Positions 53,631 to 64,000 of a DNA stretch of 64,000 nt are shown piece after piece (positions within the stretch are counted from its first letter, which is position 1; the number at the start of each line of letters is the position of its first letter). The DNA is from Marinobacter lipolyticus SM19 (GTDB lineage: Bacteria > Pseudomonadota > Gammaproteobacteria > Pseudomonadales > Oleiphilaceae): the NCBI RefSeq assembly GCF_000397065.2, contig NZ_KE007317.1:314969-378968 (forward strand), read 5' to 3'. The notes under the pieces were generated by a model. That model was not told the origin of the DNA. It did not search any database and worked only from the letters and a program-made list of their open reading frames with translations. The translations under genes were made by a program, and so were the position numbers.

Positions 53631-54425
53631 ATGCTGACAATTACCGCGATTCCTGCCTTCAATGACAACTACATATGGTGCCTTGCGAACACTGATTCCG
53701 GCAAAGCTCTCATCGTTGACCCCGGGCAGGCGGATCCCGTCAGGGCTCATCTCAGGCAACACAACCTGACACTCGACACCATATTGGTCACGCACCACCA
53801 TCCGGACCACGTTGGTGGCGTCAACGCCCTTGTATCAGACGTACCTGGCTGCAGAATCACCGGGCCTGCCACATCCCCTTTCAAAGGGGTTACCGAGCCG
53901 GTACATCCCGGTGATGAAGTGGTCTGGGATGCAATAACGTTCCAGGTTCTCGGTGTTCCCGGTCATACCCTGGATCACATTGCCTATTTTTCCGAATCAA
54001 AGGTTGATGGTCATCCGGTACTGTTCTGTGGTGACACTCTGTTTGTGTGTGGCTGCGGCCGGCTGTTTGAAGGCACGCCTGCCCAGATGCGGCAGTCCCT
54101 GGATACGCTGCGCAAGCTCCCGGATGACGCAAAAGTCTATTGTGCTCACGAGTACACACTTGCCAACCTGACATTTGCCCGTCATTGGCTTCCTGATGAC
54201 GACAATCTCCGAGAGTTCGAAGAAAAATGCCGCACCCTTCGCGACAATGGAAAGGCGACCGTTCCGTCCATTCTCGAAGACGAGAAACGCCTCAACCCCT
54301 TCCTCAGATGGGATGATCCGGCAGTCATAGCCGCCGCCCGGGAGTACGGTGCCGATACCGGTTTACCATCAAACAGCGAGGACGACGTATTTGCGGCGGT
54401 ACGACATGGCAAGGACCACTTTTAG
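53631..54425 (+). CDS. gloB: Hydroxyacylglutathione hydrolase (glyoxalase II)
   Basis: A 264-residue metallo-beta-lactamase-fold hydrolase completing methylglyoxal detoxification. The metal motif [10 protein letters not shown], the GHTLDHI segment, [17 protein letters not shown] and C-terminal [10 protein letters not shown] are diagnostic. Divergent from the methyltransferase across a 96-bp gap. Confidence 0.96.
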   Translation: MLTITAIPAFNDNYIWCLANTDSGKALIVDPGQADPVRAHLRQHNLTLDTILVTHHHPDHVGGVNALVSDVPGCRITGPATSPFKGVTEPVHPGDEVVWDAITFQVLGVPGHTLDHIAYFSESKVDGHPVLFCGDTLFVCGCGRLFEGTPAQMRQSLDTLRKLPDDAKVYCAHEYTLANLTFARHWLPDDDNLREFEEKCRTLRDNGKATVPSILEDEKRLNPFLRWDDPAVIAAAREYGADTGLPSNSEDDVFAAVRHGKDHF

Positions 54426-54438
54426 GTGGTTAACAAAT

Positions 54439-54466
54439 CCTCTCAATGACGTAACGAGAGGTTTCT
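54439..54466 (+). terminator. Weak hairpin terminator after gloB
   Basis: CCTCTC (54439-54444) and GAGAGG (54456-54461) with an 11-nt loop, followed by TTTCTT. It lies 14 nt after the gloB stop. Confidence 0.5.
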
Positions 54467-54494
54467 TGACCCCCTTTGGGCGCGCCCATAGAAT
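54466..54494 (+). promoter_or_regulatory. Sigma-70 promoter of mltD
   Basis: TTGACC at 54466-54471, exactly 17 bp, then TAGAAT at 54489-54494, 84 nt before the mltD start. Confidence 0.65.
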
Positions 54495-54578
54495 CCTTTC
54501 AAAATTATTGCCATAACTTATTAAATATGCCGGTTTTTCCTACACACCCGGCATAGTCAGCCAGTCGGAAGTATTATT

Positions 54579-56291
54579 ATGTCGGTCAGACGAATATCTG
54601 CAATTGTCTTCGCCAGCGCCGTAATGGGCGGCTGCGCCAGCTTCTATAACAACGCGCCCGACCGAGCCTCCTCCGACGGCAACCCACTGAATTCAGAAAA
54701 AATGACCGTCGCTGCCGGTGACCAGGAACTCAAGACGGCTGTGGAACACGGCGACAGCCAGGGCAGCTCCCGAACCGAACTTGACGAAGCCATCTCCCCT
54801 GAGCTGAAAGCGGCAGCTGAAGTTGCCAGGACAAAGCTGGACTCGCCATCGGATCATGTCGACGACAATGCTAACGGAGGCGTCGACCTGTGGCACCGTC
54901 TTCGCGCCGGCTTCAAACTCGACCACGATATAACGGACCCGAGGGTCAAGGCCCAACTGGACTGGTATCGGAAACACCCCAAATACATCGACCGGGTCGT
55001 CAAGCGTGGCAGCCGCTACCTGCACTACATCATCTCGGAAACCGAAAAGCGTGGGCTACCGACCGAGCTTGCACTGCTTCCGGTTGTCGAAAGTGCTTTT
55101 GATCCTTTTGCGTACTCCCACGGCCGGGCGTCAGGACTATGGCAGTTTATCCCGAGTACTGGAAAATACTTCGGACTGACCCAGAGCTGGTGGCATGACG
55201 ACCGCAGAGACATTCTTGCATCGACGGATGCGGCACTGACCTACCTGGATCGACTCGCGAAACGCTTCGACGGCGATTACACCCTTGCCCTGGCCGCTTA
55301 TAACAGCGGTGGCGGCACAGTATCCAAAGCCATGCGCCGCAACCGTAATGCCAACAGGTCTACAGATTATTGGTCACTCAAGCTTCCCCGGGAAACAACG
55401 CACTATGTGCCCAAGCTGATTGCACTCGCCAAAATTTTTGATAAGCCGGAAGACTATGGCGTTGAACTACCGGCGCTGGATGACGAACCTTACTTCGAAG
55501 TGGTGGAAACGGGTTCGCAAATGGATCTGGCCCAAGCCGCAGAGCTCGCCAGTGTTGATGTCGAGGAAATCTACCTGCTCAACCCTTCGTTCAACCGCTG
55601 GGCGACAGCTCCAGATGGCCCCCATCGCCTGTTGGTCCCCAAGGAGAACGCCAGCACTTTCAGGGTGGCTCTGAGCAAGATCCCTGCAAAAGATCGTGTC
55701 TCCTGGCAAAACTATCAGGTTGTCTCCGGAGACAACCTGAGCACCATCGCCCGGAAATTCTCCACAACAACTTCGGTCATTCGCAGGGTCAACAACCTTA
55801 ACAGTGACATGATCCGCATTGGGCAACGCCTGATGATTCCCTCCGCCAGCAAGAGTACCGACGAGTACGCCCTCAGCGCGAGCCAGCGCCTGGAGAAAAA
55901 GCAGTCACGCAATCGTAGCGGCAGCCGGGTCAACTATACTATCCGGCGCGGAGATACTTTCTGGGATATTGCCCGCGAACATCGGGTCACCGTTCGCGAG
56001 GTAGCCGCCTGGAACAATATGGCGCCGGGTGATCCCCTGATCCCAGGCAAGAAGATCGTCATCTGGTCACAGGCCAGCCAGCCAAAGACTGTCGCCAGCA
56101 ATAATCGGGGCCAGGCAATGGTCCGTAAAGTCGGCTACCGGGTTCGCAAGGGTGATTCCCTGTCGGCGATTGCCAGCCGGTTTTCGGTAAATGTGCGCGA
56201 TATCGCAAGCTGGAATGACCTTAACTCAGCCCGTTATCTCCAGCCGGGCCAAAGTCTGGTACTCTACGTAGATATCAGGAACAGCCCCTGA
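54579..56291 (+). CDS. mltD: Membrane-bound lytic murein transglycosylase D
   Basis: A 570-residue outer-membrane lipoprotein that cleaves peptidoglycan. The lipobox GGC (SAVMGGC) lies near residue 19. An N-terminal linker is followed by the SLT domain (LLPVVESAFDPFAYSHGRASGLWQF, catalytic Glu, then AAYNSGGGTV) and three LysM repeats, each starting with a Y-x-V/I-x-x-G-D motif (about 395, 457 and 520). E. coli MltD has two LysM, so this one has a third. It has its own promoter, then leads into yejA. Confidence 0.95.
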   Translation: MSVRRISAIVFASAVMGGCASFYNNAPDRASSDGNPLNSEKMTVAAGDQELKTAVEHGDSQGSSRTELDEAISPELKAAAEVARTKLDSPSDHVDDNANGGVDLWHRLRAGFKLDHDITDPRVKAQLDWYRKHPKYIDRVVKRGSRYLHYIISETEKRGLPTELALLPVVESAFDPFAYSHGRASGLWQFIPSTGKYFGLTQSWWHDDRRDILASTDAALTYLDRLAKRFDGDYTLALAAYNSGGGTVSKAMRRNRNANRSTDYWSLKLPRETTHYVPKLIALAKIFDKPEDYGVELPALDDEPYFEVVETGSQMDLAQAAELASVDVEEIYLLNPSFNRWATAPDGPHRLLVPKENASTFRVALSKIPAKDRVSWQNYQVVSGDNLSTIARKFSTTTSVIRRVNNLNSDMIRIGQRLMIPSASKSTDEYALSASQRLEKKQSRNRSGSRVNYTIRRGDTFWDIAREHRVTVREVAAWNNMAPGDPLIPGKKIVIWSQASQPKTVASNNRGQAMVRKVGYRVRKGDSLSAIASRFSVNVRDIASWNDLNSARYLQPGQSLVLYVDIRNSP

Positions 56292-56371
56292 TTCTGTCGC
56301 CGACGGCAGGAGGGCCGGGGGAATAAAAACAATCATTGTTCCTGGACGATTCACCAAAACGTGCGAGATCT

Positions 56372-58195
56372 ATGACAAAAACACGGACAGCCTCAACCCT
56401 TACGTCGTTTTGTGCCCTGACCCTGGTTCTCCTTACTGCTCCGCTTCCTGTCCTGGCAGCGGATTCCGGTGCCGAAGTTCGTCACGCTATCGCCATGCAT
56501 GGCGCACCAAAATACCCCGAAGATTTCAGTCATTTTGAGTACGTCAATCCCGAGGCCCCCAAAGGCGGCACATTGCGCATGGCTGTCGTCGCCAACGGCT
56601 ACGATTCCTTCAATCCCTTTGTAGTCCGTGGCGTTGCCGCCGCGGGTGTAAGTAGCTACCTGTATGACACCCTCCTTGAGTCCTCCGGTGACGAACCCTT
56701 CAGCGCCTATGGTTTGATTGCTGAGTCTCTTGAGACTCCAGAAGACCGTCGCTTTGTCATTTTCAATCTCCGTAAAGAAGCCCGCTTCCATGACGGTCAT
56801 CCCATTACCGCAGAAGACGTCAAATTCTCCTTTGACATCCTCACGAAGGAAGGCCATCCGTTCTACCGGAATTACTATGCCGACGTCAGCAAGGTGACCG
56901 TTGAGGGAGACCATCGAATACGCTTTGACTTCGGTGACACCGACAACCGCGAACTTCCACTGATTCTTGGCCAGATGCCGATCATGCCGGCCCATTACTG
57001 GGACGGTCGTGAATTTGATCGTAATGGCCTGAAACCGCCGCTGGGTAGCGGGCCCTACAAAATCGGTGAGTTCGAAGCAGGTCGATCCATCACCTTCAAA
57101 CGGGTGCAAGACTACTGGGCAGAAGACCTGGGCACGCGAGAAGGTCGATTTAATTTCGACAATATCCGCTTCGACTACTACTCCGACGACACCGTCGCCC
57201 TGGAAGCATTCAAGGCCGGAAATTTTGATTTCCGCATCGAACCATCGGCAAAAAACTGGGCCACCGCCTATTCCGGTGACAAGTTCGAGAACAACACCAT
57301 TATTACCGAAGCTATCGAGCATCAACGTCCCGCCGGTATGCAAGCGTTTGTTCTGAACACCCGCAAAGCAAAATTCTCGGACCCAAGGGTACGTGAGGCT
57401 TTGTCCTATGCCTTTGATTTCGAGTGGGCCAACAAGAACCTTTTCTACGGCCAGTACACCCGTACAAAGAGCTATTTCGAAAACAGTGAATTGGCTTCGA
57501 CCGGCCTGCCCGAGGGCCGGGAACTCGAGATACTGAACCAATACCGTGACCAGCTTCCAGAGGATGTGTTCAAGGAAGCCTACAAGCCGCCGGTTATTGA
57601 TGGCAAAAATGGCCTGCGGAACAATTTACGCAAGGCAATGCAGTTGCTCAAGGCAGCCGGTTATGACATTCAGGACGGTAAAATGGTGAATACCAGCAAC
57701 GACCGGCCACTGTCGTTTGAAGTATTACTGCACCAGAAGAATTTTGAGCGCATCGTGCTCCCCCTGAAAAACAATCTGGAAAGACTGGGCATCGATGTGT
57801 CCGTGCGCCTGGTCGATACCAATCAATACATCCAGCGAGTGCGGCAGTTCGATTACGACGTCATTACCCAGGTGCTACCCCAGTCTGATTCGCCGGGCAA
57901 TGAACAGCGAGAGTACTGGCACTCTTCCAATGTCGATGTGCACGGCTCCAGGAACTACATGGGCGTGAGCGACCCGGTCGTGGACGAATTGGTCGACAAG
58001 GTTATTCAGGCTCCGGATCGTGAGGAACTGGTCAACCGGGTACGTGCGCTGGATCGCGTCTTACTACACGGACATTACGTGATTCCGCAGTGGTACCTGC
58101 CACGCGACCGCATTGCTTACTGGGGCCACCTCGAACGCCCTGAACAAACACCAAAGAACGGTATTGATATCGATAACTGGTGGATTCAACCCTGA
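56372..58195 (+). CDS. yejA: Peptide-binding protein of the YejABEF importer
   Basis: A 607-residue periplasmic solute-binding protein of family 5. Signal peptide cut after VLA (LLTAPLPVLA-ADSG); ISSYLYDTLLE-type and FHDGHPITAEDVKFSFDIL are family marks. E. coli YejA feeds an importer used by microcin C. ATG at 56372 is preferred to TTG at 56336. yejB, yejE and yejF follow in order. A GC-rich repeat-free 80-bp spacer separates it from mltD. Confidence 0.9.
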   Translation: MTKTRTASTLTSFCALTLVLLTAPLPVLAADSGAEVRHAIAMHGAPKYPEDFSHFEYVNPEAPKGGTLRMAVVANGYDSFNPFVVRGVAAAGVSSYLYDTLLESSGDEPFSAYGLIAESLETPEDRRFVIFNLRKEARFHDGHPITAEDVKFSFDILTKEGHPFYRNYYADVSKVTVEGDHRIRFDFGDTDNRELPLILGQMPIMPAHYWDGREFDRNGLKPPLGSGPYKIGEFEAGRSITFKRVQDYWAEDLGTREGRFNFDNIRFDYYSDDTVALEAFKAGNFDFRIEPSAKNWATAYSGDKFENNTIITEAIEHQRPAGMQAFVLNTRKAKFSDPRVREALSYAFDFEWANKNLFYGQYTRTKSYFENSELASTGLPEGRELEILNQYRDQLPEDVFKEAYKPPVIDGKNGLRNNLRKAMQLLKAAGYDIQDGKMVNTSNDRPLSFEVLLHQKNFERIVLPLKNNLERLGIDVSVRLVDTNQYIQRVRQFDYDVITQVLPQSDSPGNEQREYWHSSNVDVHGSRNYMGVSDPVVDELVDKVIQAPDREELVNRVRALDRVLLHGHYVIPQWYLPRDRIAYWGHLERPEQTPKNGIDIDNWWIQP

Positions 58196-58237
58196 CCAAT
58201 GATTGTGATCAACGCAACGGTGAAAGGGCTCCACTAG

Positions 58238-59323
58238 ATGGGCGTATACATACTAAGACGGCTGGCACTGATTATCCCGACCCTGATCGGAATCATGCTG
58301 CTCAATTTCGTGATCGTACAGGCAGCACCGGGCGGGCCGGTCGAGCAACTGATAGCTGAAATGGAGGGCCATGGCGGCGGTGCACTGGCCCGTGCCAGCG
58401 GCGGAAGCAGCGGCGGTGAGGTGGCCTCTTCCAGCAGTGACAGTCGGGGCTCGCGCGGTATTCCCGAGGAGCTGCTCAAGGAAATTGAGGTCATGTACGG
58501 CTTTGACAAGCCGGCCCATGAGCGGTTTTTCAAGATGCTCGGGGATTACGCAACCTTCAATTTTGGCGAGTCCTTTTTCAGGGAACGTACCGTTCTCGAG
58601 CTGATCCTCGACAAGATGCCGGTATCCATCTCCCTCGGCCTCTGGTCCACGCTGATCATTTACCTGATTTCAATCCCTCTGGGCATTCGCAAGGCCGTCA
58701 CCGATGGCTCACGATTTGACGTCTGGAGCAGTTCCGCCATTGTCGTTGGGTACGCCATTCCCGGTTTCCTCTTCGCTATCCTGCTGATCGTCCTCTTCGC
58801 TGGCGGCAGCTATTTCGACTGGTTTCCCCTGCGCGGCCTTACTTCTACCAACTTTGACGAACTCAACTGGTACCAGAAAATCGGGGATTATTTCTGGCAC
58901 CTGGCACTGCCTGTGACTGCCAACGTGATTGGCGGCTTTGCTACGCTGACGCTGCTGACCAAGAACTCCTTCCTTGACGAGATCAGTAAGCAGTACGTGG
59001 TGACCGCTAGAGCCAAGGGTCTGGAAGAGAAACAGGTGCTCTATGGCCATGTGTTCCGTAACGCCATGCTCATCGTGATCGCCAGCCTGCCCGGAGTATT
59101 GGTGTCTCTGTTTTTTACCGGCTCGCTGCTAATCGAAGTCATCTTCTCCCTCGACGGCCTCGGTCTACTGGGCTTCGAAGCTGCCCTGAACCGGGACTAC
59201 CCGGTGATCTTCGGCACACTTTATATTTTCACGCTGATGGGTCTGGTACTGAAACTGATCAGCGACATCACCTATGTCCTGGTGGATCCGCGCATCGACT
59301 TTGAAAGCCGGGAGGGTGCCTGA
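58238..59323 (+). CDS. yejB: Peptide ABC transporter permease YejB
   Basis: A 361-residue inner-membrane permease with six helices, closely following E. coli Yej[20 protein letters not shown], the YejB-type Gly/Ser-rich insert at about 47-72, [18 protein letters not shown] and the EAA-like loop [22 protein letters not shown]. It starts 42 nt after yejA. The yejE start follows 3 nt after its stop. Confidence 0.93.
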   Translation: MGVYILRRLALIIPTLIGIMLLNFVIVQAAPGGPVEQLIAEMEGHGGGALARASGGSSGGEVASSSSDSRGSRGIPEELLKEIEVMYGFDKPAHERFFKMLGDYATFNFGESFFRERTVLELILDKMPVSISLGLWSTLIIYLISIPLGIRKAVTDGSRFDVWSSSAIVVGYAIPGFLFAILLIVLFAGGSYFDWFPLRGLTSTNFDELNWYQKIGDYFWHLALPVTANVIGGFATLTLLTKNSFLDEISKQYVVTARAKGLEEKQVLYGHVFRNAMLIVIASLPGVLVSLFFTGSLLIEVIFSLDGLGLLGFEAALNRDYPVIFGTLYIFTLMGLVLKLISDITYVLVDPRIDFESREGA

Positions 59324-59326
59324 ACC

Positions 59327-60349
59327 ATGATGTCACTCACCCCCATCCAACAACGGAGGCTACGGAACTTCCGCAATAATCGCCGTGGATTCTGGTCCCT
59401 GTGGATATTCCTGGCGTTGTTCGGACTGTCCCTGGTTGCGGAGCTGATCGCGAACGATGCGCCGCTGGTGGTGTCCTATCAGGGCGATCTGTATTTTCCC
59501 GTCGCAGAAGCCGTGCCCGAGGAGACTTTTGGTGGCTTTCTGCCATCTGAGGCGGATTACCGTGATTCCTTTATTGCTGACGAGATCAAGGCCAATGGCT
59601 GGATGCTCTGGCCACCGATCCGCTTCAGTTATGACACCATCAACTATGACCTTGATGTGCCCTCGCCCGCGCCGCCCAGCTCCGAGAATTGGCTGGGAAC
59701 CGATGATCAGGGGCGAGATGTCGCCGCCAGGGTCATCTACGGTTTCCGCATCTCGGTGCTCTTTGGGCTGACACTGACCATTGCCAGTTGCATTGTCGGG
59801 GTTGCGGTTGGCGCGATCCAGGGCTTCTACGGTGGCAAGATTGACCTGCTCGGCCAACGGTTCATTGAAGTCTGGTCCGGGCTTCCGGTGCTGTACCTGC
59901 TGATCATCCTGTCCAGCATTGTACAGCCCAACTTCTGGTGGCTACTTGGGATTATGCTGCTGTTCAGCTGGATGGGGCTGGTCGATGTGGTTCGCGCCGA
60001 GTTCCTGAGGGCACGCAACTTTGAGTACGTTCGTGCAGCCCGCGCCCTGGGCCTGGGCAATCGCAAGATCATGTTCCGGCATATTCTGCCCAATGCCATG
60101 GTGGCCACCCTGACCTTTATGCCATTTATCCTCACCGGTGCTATAACCGGGCTAACATCGCTGGATTTTCTTGGCTTTGGCTTGCCTTCCGGGTCTCCTT
60201 CCCTGGGTGAACTGATTGCTCAGGGCAAAGCCAATCTCCACGCGCCCTGGCTAGGCATTTCCGCCTTCGTATCCCTCTCCGTGATGCTGACCCTACTGGT
60301 GTTCGTCGGTGAAGCTGTACGGGATGCCTTTGATCCGAGAAAGAACTGA
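59327..60349 (+). CDS. yejE: Peptide ABC transporter permease YejE
   Basis: A 340-residue second permease of the importer, with an extended periplasmic N-terminal segment after the first helix and the conserved loop ARALGLGNRKIMFRHILPNA. ATG at 59327 or the next codon. The ATP-binding gene starts 1 nt after its stop, implying coupled translation. Confidence 0.93.
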   Translation: MMSLTPIQQRRLRNFRNNRRGFWSLWIFLALFGLSLVAELIANDAPLVVSYQGDLYFPVAEAVPEETFGGFLPSEADYRDSFIADEIKANGWMLWPPIRFSYDTINYDLDVPSPAPPSSENWLGTDDQGRDVAARVIYGFRISVLFGLTLTIASCIVGVAVGAIQGFYGGKIDLLGQRFIEVWSGLPVLYLLIILSSIVQPNFWWLLGIMLLFSWMGLVDVVRAEFLRARNFEYVRAARALGLGNRKIMFRHILPNAMVATLTFMPFILTGAITGLTSLDFLGFGLPSGSPSLGELIAQGKANLHAPWLGISAFVSLSVMLTLLVFVGEAVRDAFDPRKN

Positions 60350-60350
60350 T

Positions 60351-61952
60351 ATGTCCAAACTTCTGGAAATCTCAGACCTCTCTATCTATTTCGACCACGG
60401 CAAACCGGTGGTCGATGGTCTCTCCATCGATATCAACCGGGGAGAAACACTGGCACTGGTGGGTGAAAGCGGCTCCGGAAAATCCGTCTCGGCGCTTTCC
60501 ATCCTGCGCCTGCTGGATGAACGGCACGCTCATTACCCGTCGGGACAAATTCTTTTCCAGGGTGAAAACCTGCTGACAGCCAACGATAAGCGGCTTCGAC
60601 AGATTCGAGGGCATCGCATCGGCATGATCTTTCAGGAACCGATGACGTCTCTGAATCCGCTGCACACGGTGGAAAAGCAGGTTAGCGAAACCCTGGCCCT
60701 GCACAAGGGATTACGTGGCCCTCAGGCACGAAAACGGTGCATAGAGCTGCTGGAATTGGTGGGCATCCCCTCGCCGGAAACGCGACTGTCCAGCTATCCC
60801 CATCAGCTGTCCGGCGGCCAGAAACAACGCGTTATGATTGCCATGGCCCTGGCCAATGAACCGGAGTTACTGATTGCCGACGAACCCACCACTGCGCTGG
60901 ATGTCACGGTGCAACGTCAGGTGTTGGAGTTGTTGCGGAACCTGCAACAGGAATTCGGCATGGCAATCCTGCTGATCACCCACGATCTGTCCATCGTCCA
61001 CCGCTATGCAGATCGGGTTGCGGTTATGGAACAGGGAAAGGTCGTGGAGCAGGCACCCACAGAACAGCTTTTCACCAACGCCAAACACCCCTATACCCAG
61101 CGTCTGCTTGATGCCGAGCCTCCGGTGGCTCCGCTCAGTATGGATCAGTCGGTTAAGCCGCTGCTTGAAGTCGATAACCTGGATGTCCGGTTCACCACCA
61201 AAAAAAGCCTGTTCGGTCGTACTGTCAGCTACTTCCATGCCGTCCGCGATACCAGCTTCACTCTTGCTCGCGGGGAAACACTGGGCATCGTCGGTGAAAG
61301 CGGCAGCGGTAAAACCACCATCGGTCACGCATTGCTGAAGCTCACGGGAGCCACCGGCAGTATTCGACTGGATGGTGTGGAACTGGCTCATCTGGACCAG
61401 AAGCAGTTTCGGCCCTACCGCAGCCGCGTGCAGATTGTTTTTCAGGACCCGTTTGGCAGCCTCAGCCCCCGCATGTCGGTCGCTGAAATCGTTCGCGAGG
61501 GACTGGAAATCCATGCTCCCGCCAGTCCAGAGGAGCAGGACCGAAAAGTCATCCAGGCACTGGTCGATGTCGGCCTCGACCCCGAAGCGAGGCACCGCTA
61601 TCCCCATGAATTCTCGGGTGGCCAGCGTCAACGCATTGCCATCGCGCGGGCGTTGGTGTTGCAACCGGAAGTGATCATACTCGACGAACCCACTTCAGCC
61701 CTGGACCGCACCGTTCAGAAACAGGTCATCAATCTGTTGCGGGATATCCAGGCCCGATATCAGCTAAGCTATATCTTTATCAGTCACGATCTATCGGTGG
61801 TTCGGGCACTGAGCCATAAGCTGCTGGTACTCCAGCACGGCAAGGTGGTCGAGTACGGAAATGCAACTGACATATTCCATGCACCGAAACAGGACTACAC
61901 TCAGGAACTGTTGAGCGCCGCACTGTTCTATCAAAAGCCTACGACCAATTGA
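60351..61952 (+). CDS. yejF: Peptide ABC transporter ATP-binding protein YejF (two ATPase domains)
   Basis: A 533-residue ATPase with two fused ABC cassettes: Walker [14 protein letters not shown] (about 38) and [14 protein letters not shown] (about 317), each followed by LSGGQ/FSGGQ and a Walker B with [13 protein letters not shown] and [13 protein letters not shown]. Single-chain double ATPase is the YejF arrangement. ATG at 60351 chosen; the frame continues upstream into yejE. Confidence 0.93.
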   Translation: MSKLLEISDLSIYFDHGKPVVDGLSIDINRGETLALVGESGSGKSVSALSILRLLDERHAHYPSGQILFQGENLLTANDKRLRQIRGHRIGMIFQEPMTSLNPLHTVEKQVSETLALHKGLRGPQARKRCIELLELVGIPSPETRLSSYPHQLSGGQKQRVMIAMALANEPELLIADEPTTALDVTVQRQVLELLRNLQQEFGMAILLITHDLSIVHRYADRVAVMEQGKVVEQAPTEQLFTNAKHPYTQRLLDAEPPVAPLSMDQSVKPLLEVDNLDVRFTTKKSLFGRTVSYFHAVRDTSFTLARGETLGIVGESGSGKTTIGHALLKLTGATGSIRLDGVELAHLDQKQFRPYRSRVQIVFQDPFGSLSPRMSVAEIVREGLEIHAPASPEEQDRKVIQALVDVGLDPEARHRYPHEFSGGQRQRIAIARALVLQPEVIILDEPTSALDRTVQKQVINLLRDIQARYQLSYIFISHDLSVVRALSHKLLVLQHGKVVEYGNATDIFHAPKQDYTQELLSAALFYQKPTTN

Positions 61953-62017
61953 GCGTTACCCCCATCGGATCACTTCGGGGATAATGCATGCAAACCGAGA
62001 ACACAGGGAGAAAATCT

Positions 62018-62803
62018 ATGGGATTACTCAGTGGCAAGAAAGCGCTGATCGTTGGCGTGGCCAGCAAACACTCAATCGCCTATGGCATCGCGGAAGCGTT
62101 TGCCCGTGAAGGCGCCGAACTGGCCTTTACCTACCAGAATGAGAAGCTACAGTCCCGGGTGGAAAAATTCGCTGACGGATGGGGTAGCCAACTCACCTTC
62201 CCCTGTGACGTGGCCAGTGACGAAGAAATTGAGAACGTCTTCAAAGAGCTGGGGAAACACTGGGACGCCATCGATATCATCATTCATGCGGTGGGCTATG
62301 CCCCGGCCCATGAGCTTGACGGTAACTTTGTGGATGTGACAACCCGCGAGGGTTTCAAGATCGCCCACGACATCAGTTCCTACAGCTTCGTCGCACTCGC
62401 CAAGGGTGCCCGTAGCATGATGCACGAGAACAGCTCGCTGCTGACGTTGAGCTACCTCGGTGCCGAAAAGGTACTGCAGAACTATAACGTGATGGGGCTG
62501 GCCAAGGCCTCTCTCGAAGCCAACGTACGTTATATGGCTGCCAGCCTGGGCCGTGAAGGCATCCGGGTGAACGGTATATCTGCCGGTCCGATCAAGACCC
62601 TGGCCGCCTCGGGCATCAAGAGCTTCCGTCGCATGCTGGCGGAAAATGCCAAACGTGCACCCCTGCGGCGCAATGTGACGACAGCGGAAGTAGGCAACGC
62701 CGCAGCGTTCCTGAGTTCTGATATGGCCAGTGGCATCACCGGAGAGATCATGTATGTGGACGCCGGTTTCAATATTACCGGCATGGGCGAACTGGAAGAC
62801 TGA
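62018..62803 (+). CDS. fabI: Enoyl-[acyl-carrier-protein] reductase FabI
   Basis: A 261-residue FabI, the last step of each fatty acid elongation cycle and target of triclosan. [25 protein letters not shown], the catalytic Tyr/Lys in [24 protein letters not shown] and [18 protein letters not shown] match E. coli FabI (262). ATG at 62018 is chosen because GGGAG lies 7-8 nt before it. It follows the Yej operon in the same order as in Pseudomonas. Confidence 0.97.
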   Translation: MGLLSGKKALIVGVASKHSIAYGIAEAFAREGAELAFTYQNEKLQSRVEKFADGWGSQLTFPCDVASDEEIENVFKELGKHWDAIDIIIHAVGYAPAHELDGNFVDVTTREGFKIAHDISSYSFVALAKGARSMMHENSSLLTLSYLGAEKVLQNYNVMGLAKASLEANVRYMAASLGREGIRVNGISAGPIKTLAASGIKSFRRMLAENAKRAPLRRNVTTAEVGNAAAFLSSDMASGITGEIMYVDAGFNITGMGELED

Positions 62804-62810
62804 ATTCGCT

Positions 62811-62839
62811 GCCCACGGGTGTCATGACACCCGGTGGGC
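62811..62839 (+). terminator. Long hairpin after fabI
   Basis: GCCCAC, GGGTGTCATGACACCC and GGTGGGC form a nearly continuous stem with a self-complementary GGGTGTCATGACACCC core, starting 8 nt after the fabI stop. No T run follows, so it may act with Rho. It also lies 36 nt from the convergent gene. Confidence 0.5.
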
Positions 62840-62874
62840 CATTCACCGGTTTCTCCAAGGGCTCGACGCCCGAC

Positions 62875-64000
62875 CTACGAATTCCGGCCCACCCGTATCC
62901 TTCCCACAACACGGCTTAGGGTCTCGTCAAACTCAGCGGAGCTGCCCAGTACTCGCACACTCCCGGAAACGATTGCCTCTACCAGGTCATTACCCTGGTA
63001 CTCTCGGCGGTTAAGGCCCAGTCGGTCAACGAAAACCAGCTTGTTTGACGCATTGATCCGGACAGCCAGCTTCATTCTTACCGGATCACCGTTTGCGTCC
63101 TTCTCATCAAACGTTATCCACCCACCCAGTTTGATACTGTCTACCAGTCGTTGTCCTTCCGTCAGCTTTTCCTGTTCCAGCCTCTTCCGTTCCGCACGCT
63201 CGTCGGCGAGCCGTTTTTCGTGCTCTTCACGCCGGACTCTGTCGATCTCGGCCAGCCGCTTAACTTCTTCCGCTCTTCGTTTAGTTTCTGCGGCCTCTTT
63301 CTCTTTCATGATCGCAGCGGCCCTGCTCCTGGCCTCCCTGACGGCCTTCTCGCGCAATATTCTCTGCCTTTCGAGCACGCCGGAAAGCGCACTTACCGCC
63401 TCGGTCAGGACGAGACCAAAAGGCGTTAATGCCGGCAAAGGCCGCAGGTCTCCCTGGCGCCTTTCAGCTTCAAACAATGGCCAGGGTTGCAGCCCGAGCT
63501 TCACCCCGGAACCGTTGGTCCACAGAATCTCTGCGGTGTCTGGCAGCAACGCAAAGAAATATCGACGCTGCTCCCCGGCACCTTCCCCTTCAACAAACCA
63601 CTGCCCCTCAAGCCCTTCCACTTTCTTGGAATCAGGGCCATTAAAAGACAACCAGGAAGCGTCCCAGGAGAAGCCTGTCTCGTCCGGTAACGCAGCGATC
63701 AGATCCGGAATCTCCCTTCGGAGGCGCGCCATCATAACTGACTGAATGCCTTCAATAGCCTTTGCCGGCAGTGGCTTCCCAAAAACCCGATGCCAGACAT
63801 CCAGAATACGATCACCAATCTGTTCGCCGACGTGATACAGGCGATTGCGATCCTTGTCGGACAACGCCGGATCGCCGATCCAAACAAGCCACTCCAACAG
63901 TTTCTTGCCATGCCGCCAGTTCTCACCGTCCACTTCACCTGCCCACACCACCTGCTTGAGCAGAAGCATCCAGTGATCAAATATAAAGGTGATTATTGGC
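62875..64000 (-). CDS. DUF1631-like protein, C-terminal part (partial)
   Basis: The frame is open to the right edge without a stop, so the gene starts outside the window; at least 375 residues are seen. The visible order: helical N-terminal part, a charged Arg/Glu-rich coiled coil (about 210-270 of the visible part, REEHEKRLADERAERKRLEQ), and a C-terminal beta domain (LGGWITFDEKDANGDPVRMKL, FVDRLGLNRREY) like the end of DUF1631 proteins. Family is a moderate guess. It is convergent with fabI. Confidence 0.6.
   Translation of the reverse strand, partial: PIITFIFDHWMLLLKQVVWAGEVDGENWRHGKKLLEWLVWIGDPALSDKDRNRLYHVGEQIGDRILDVWHRVFGKPLPAKAIEGIQSVMMARLRREIPDLIAALPDETGFSWDASWLSFNGPDSKKVEGLEGQWFVEGEGAGEQRRYFFALLPDTAEILWTNGSGVKLGLQPWPLFEAERRQGDLRPLPALTPFGLVLTEAVSALSGVLERQRILREKAVREARSRAAAIMKEKEAAETKRRAEEVKRLAEIDRVRREEHEKRLADERAERKRLEQEKLTEGQRLVDSIKLGGWITFDEKDANGDPVRMKLAVRINASNKLVFVDRLGLNRREYQGNDLVEAIVSGSVRVLGSSAEFDETLSRVVGRIRVGRNS

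Noticed and set aside
56393..57541. 382-codon minus-strand frame inside yejA
   Set aside because: Antisense to a binding protein with signal peptide; composition is the mirror of yejA codons.
1..64000. CRISPR arrays, insertion sequences, prophage
   Set aside because: No regularly spaced repeats, transposase or phage genes were found by reading; the window looks like core chromosome.

Overview
The window looks like chromosomal DNA of a marine gammaproteobacterium close to Marinobacter. The GC content is moderately high, intergenic gaps are short and many start/stop codons overlap. Gene order fimL-dnaQ-rnhA-methyltransferase-gloB-mltD-yejABEF-fabI matches, from memory, the arrangement in Pseudomonas. 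Genus is inferred from protein resemblance and gene order only. No insertion sequence, integrase, phage module or CRISPR array was seen; nearly all genes look vertically inherited.

Layout. 1-6.2 kb: the start of a methyltransferase, then a cytochrome bd oxidase operon with its CydDC exporter. 6.2-8.8 kb: an enoyl-reductase-like enzyme and small membrane proteins. 8.8-12.7 kb: the electron-transfer-flavoprotein branch (etfA, etfB and divergent ETF-ubiquinone oxidoreductase), around a 544-bp regulatory gap holding a perfect 20-bp palindrome of the fatty-acid-sensing PsrA type. 12.8-18.4 kb: SlyD, DUF1285, a radical SAM protein, SixA, GpsA and an HsbA/HsbR-like signalling pair. 18.5-28 kb: an HD hydrolase, then the most distinctive region, an eight-gene translationally coupled lipid-modification operon (desaturase, NTF2-like, SDR, FAD oxidoreductase, DUF1365, Cfa-like methyltransferase, DUF2878, secreted protein) facing a second FAD oxidoreductase.

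28-40 kb: xthA, a PhaD-like regulator with a phasin, a candidate small RNA, a YeeE/YedE sulfur importer with a rhodanese-like protein, hemH, 5-oxoprolinase pxpABC, a tRNA-Ser(UGA), a Bax-inhibitor-like protein, the tusDCB-tusE relay (the TusE carries both DsrC-type cysteines), a DUF445 protein and nfuA. 40-49.7 kb: metH, DUF2970, a 34-residue membrane miniprotein, a sulfite reductase with its DUF934 partner, acuI/yhdH, sohB and an SCP2 protein. 49.7-64 kb: fimL, dnaQ, rnhA, gloB, mltD, a Yej peptide importer, fabI and the C-terminal part of a DUF1631-like protein running off the end.

Two themes recur: lipid metabolism (ETF pathway, desaturase/Cfa operon, PhaD/phasin, FabI) and sulfur handling (YeeE/YedE, Tus relay, sulfite reductase, MetH, NfuA). 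The best candidates for something undescribed are the lipid operon with its inverted-repeat control region, the structured intergenic RNA at about 30.2 kb, the DsrC-like TusE and the miniprotein whose stop codon lies in a perfect inverted repeat shared with its convergent neighbour.
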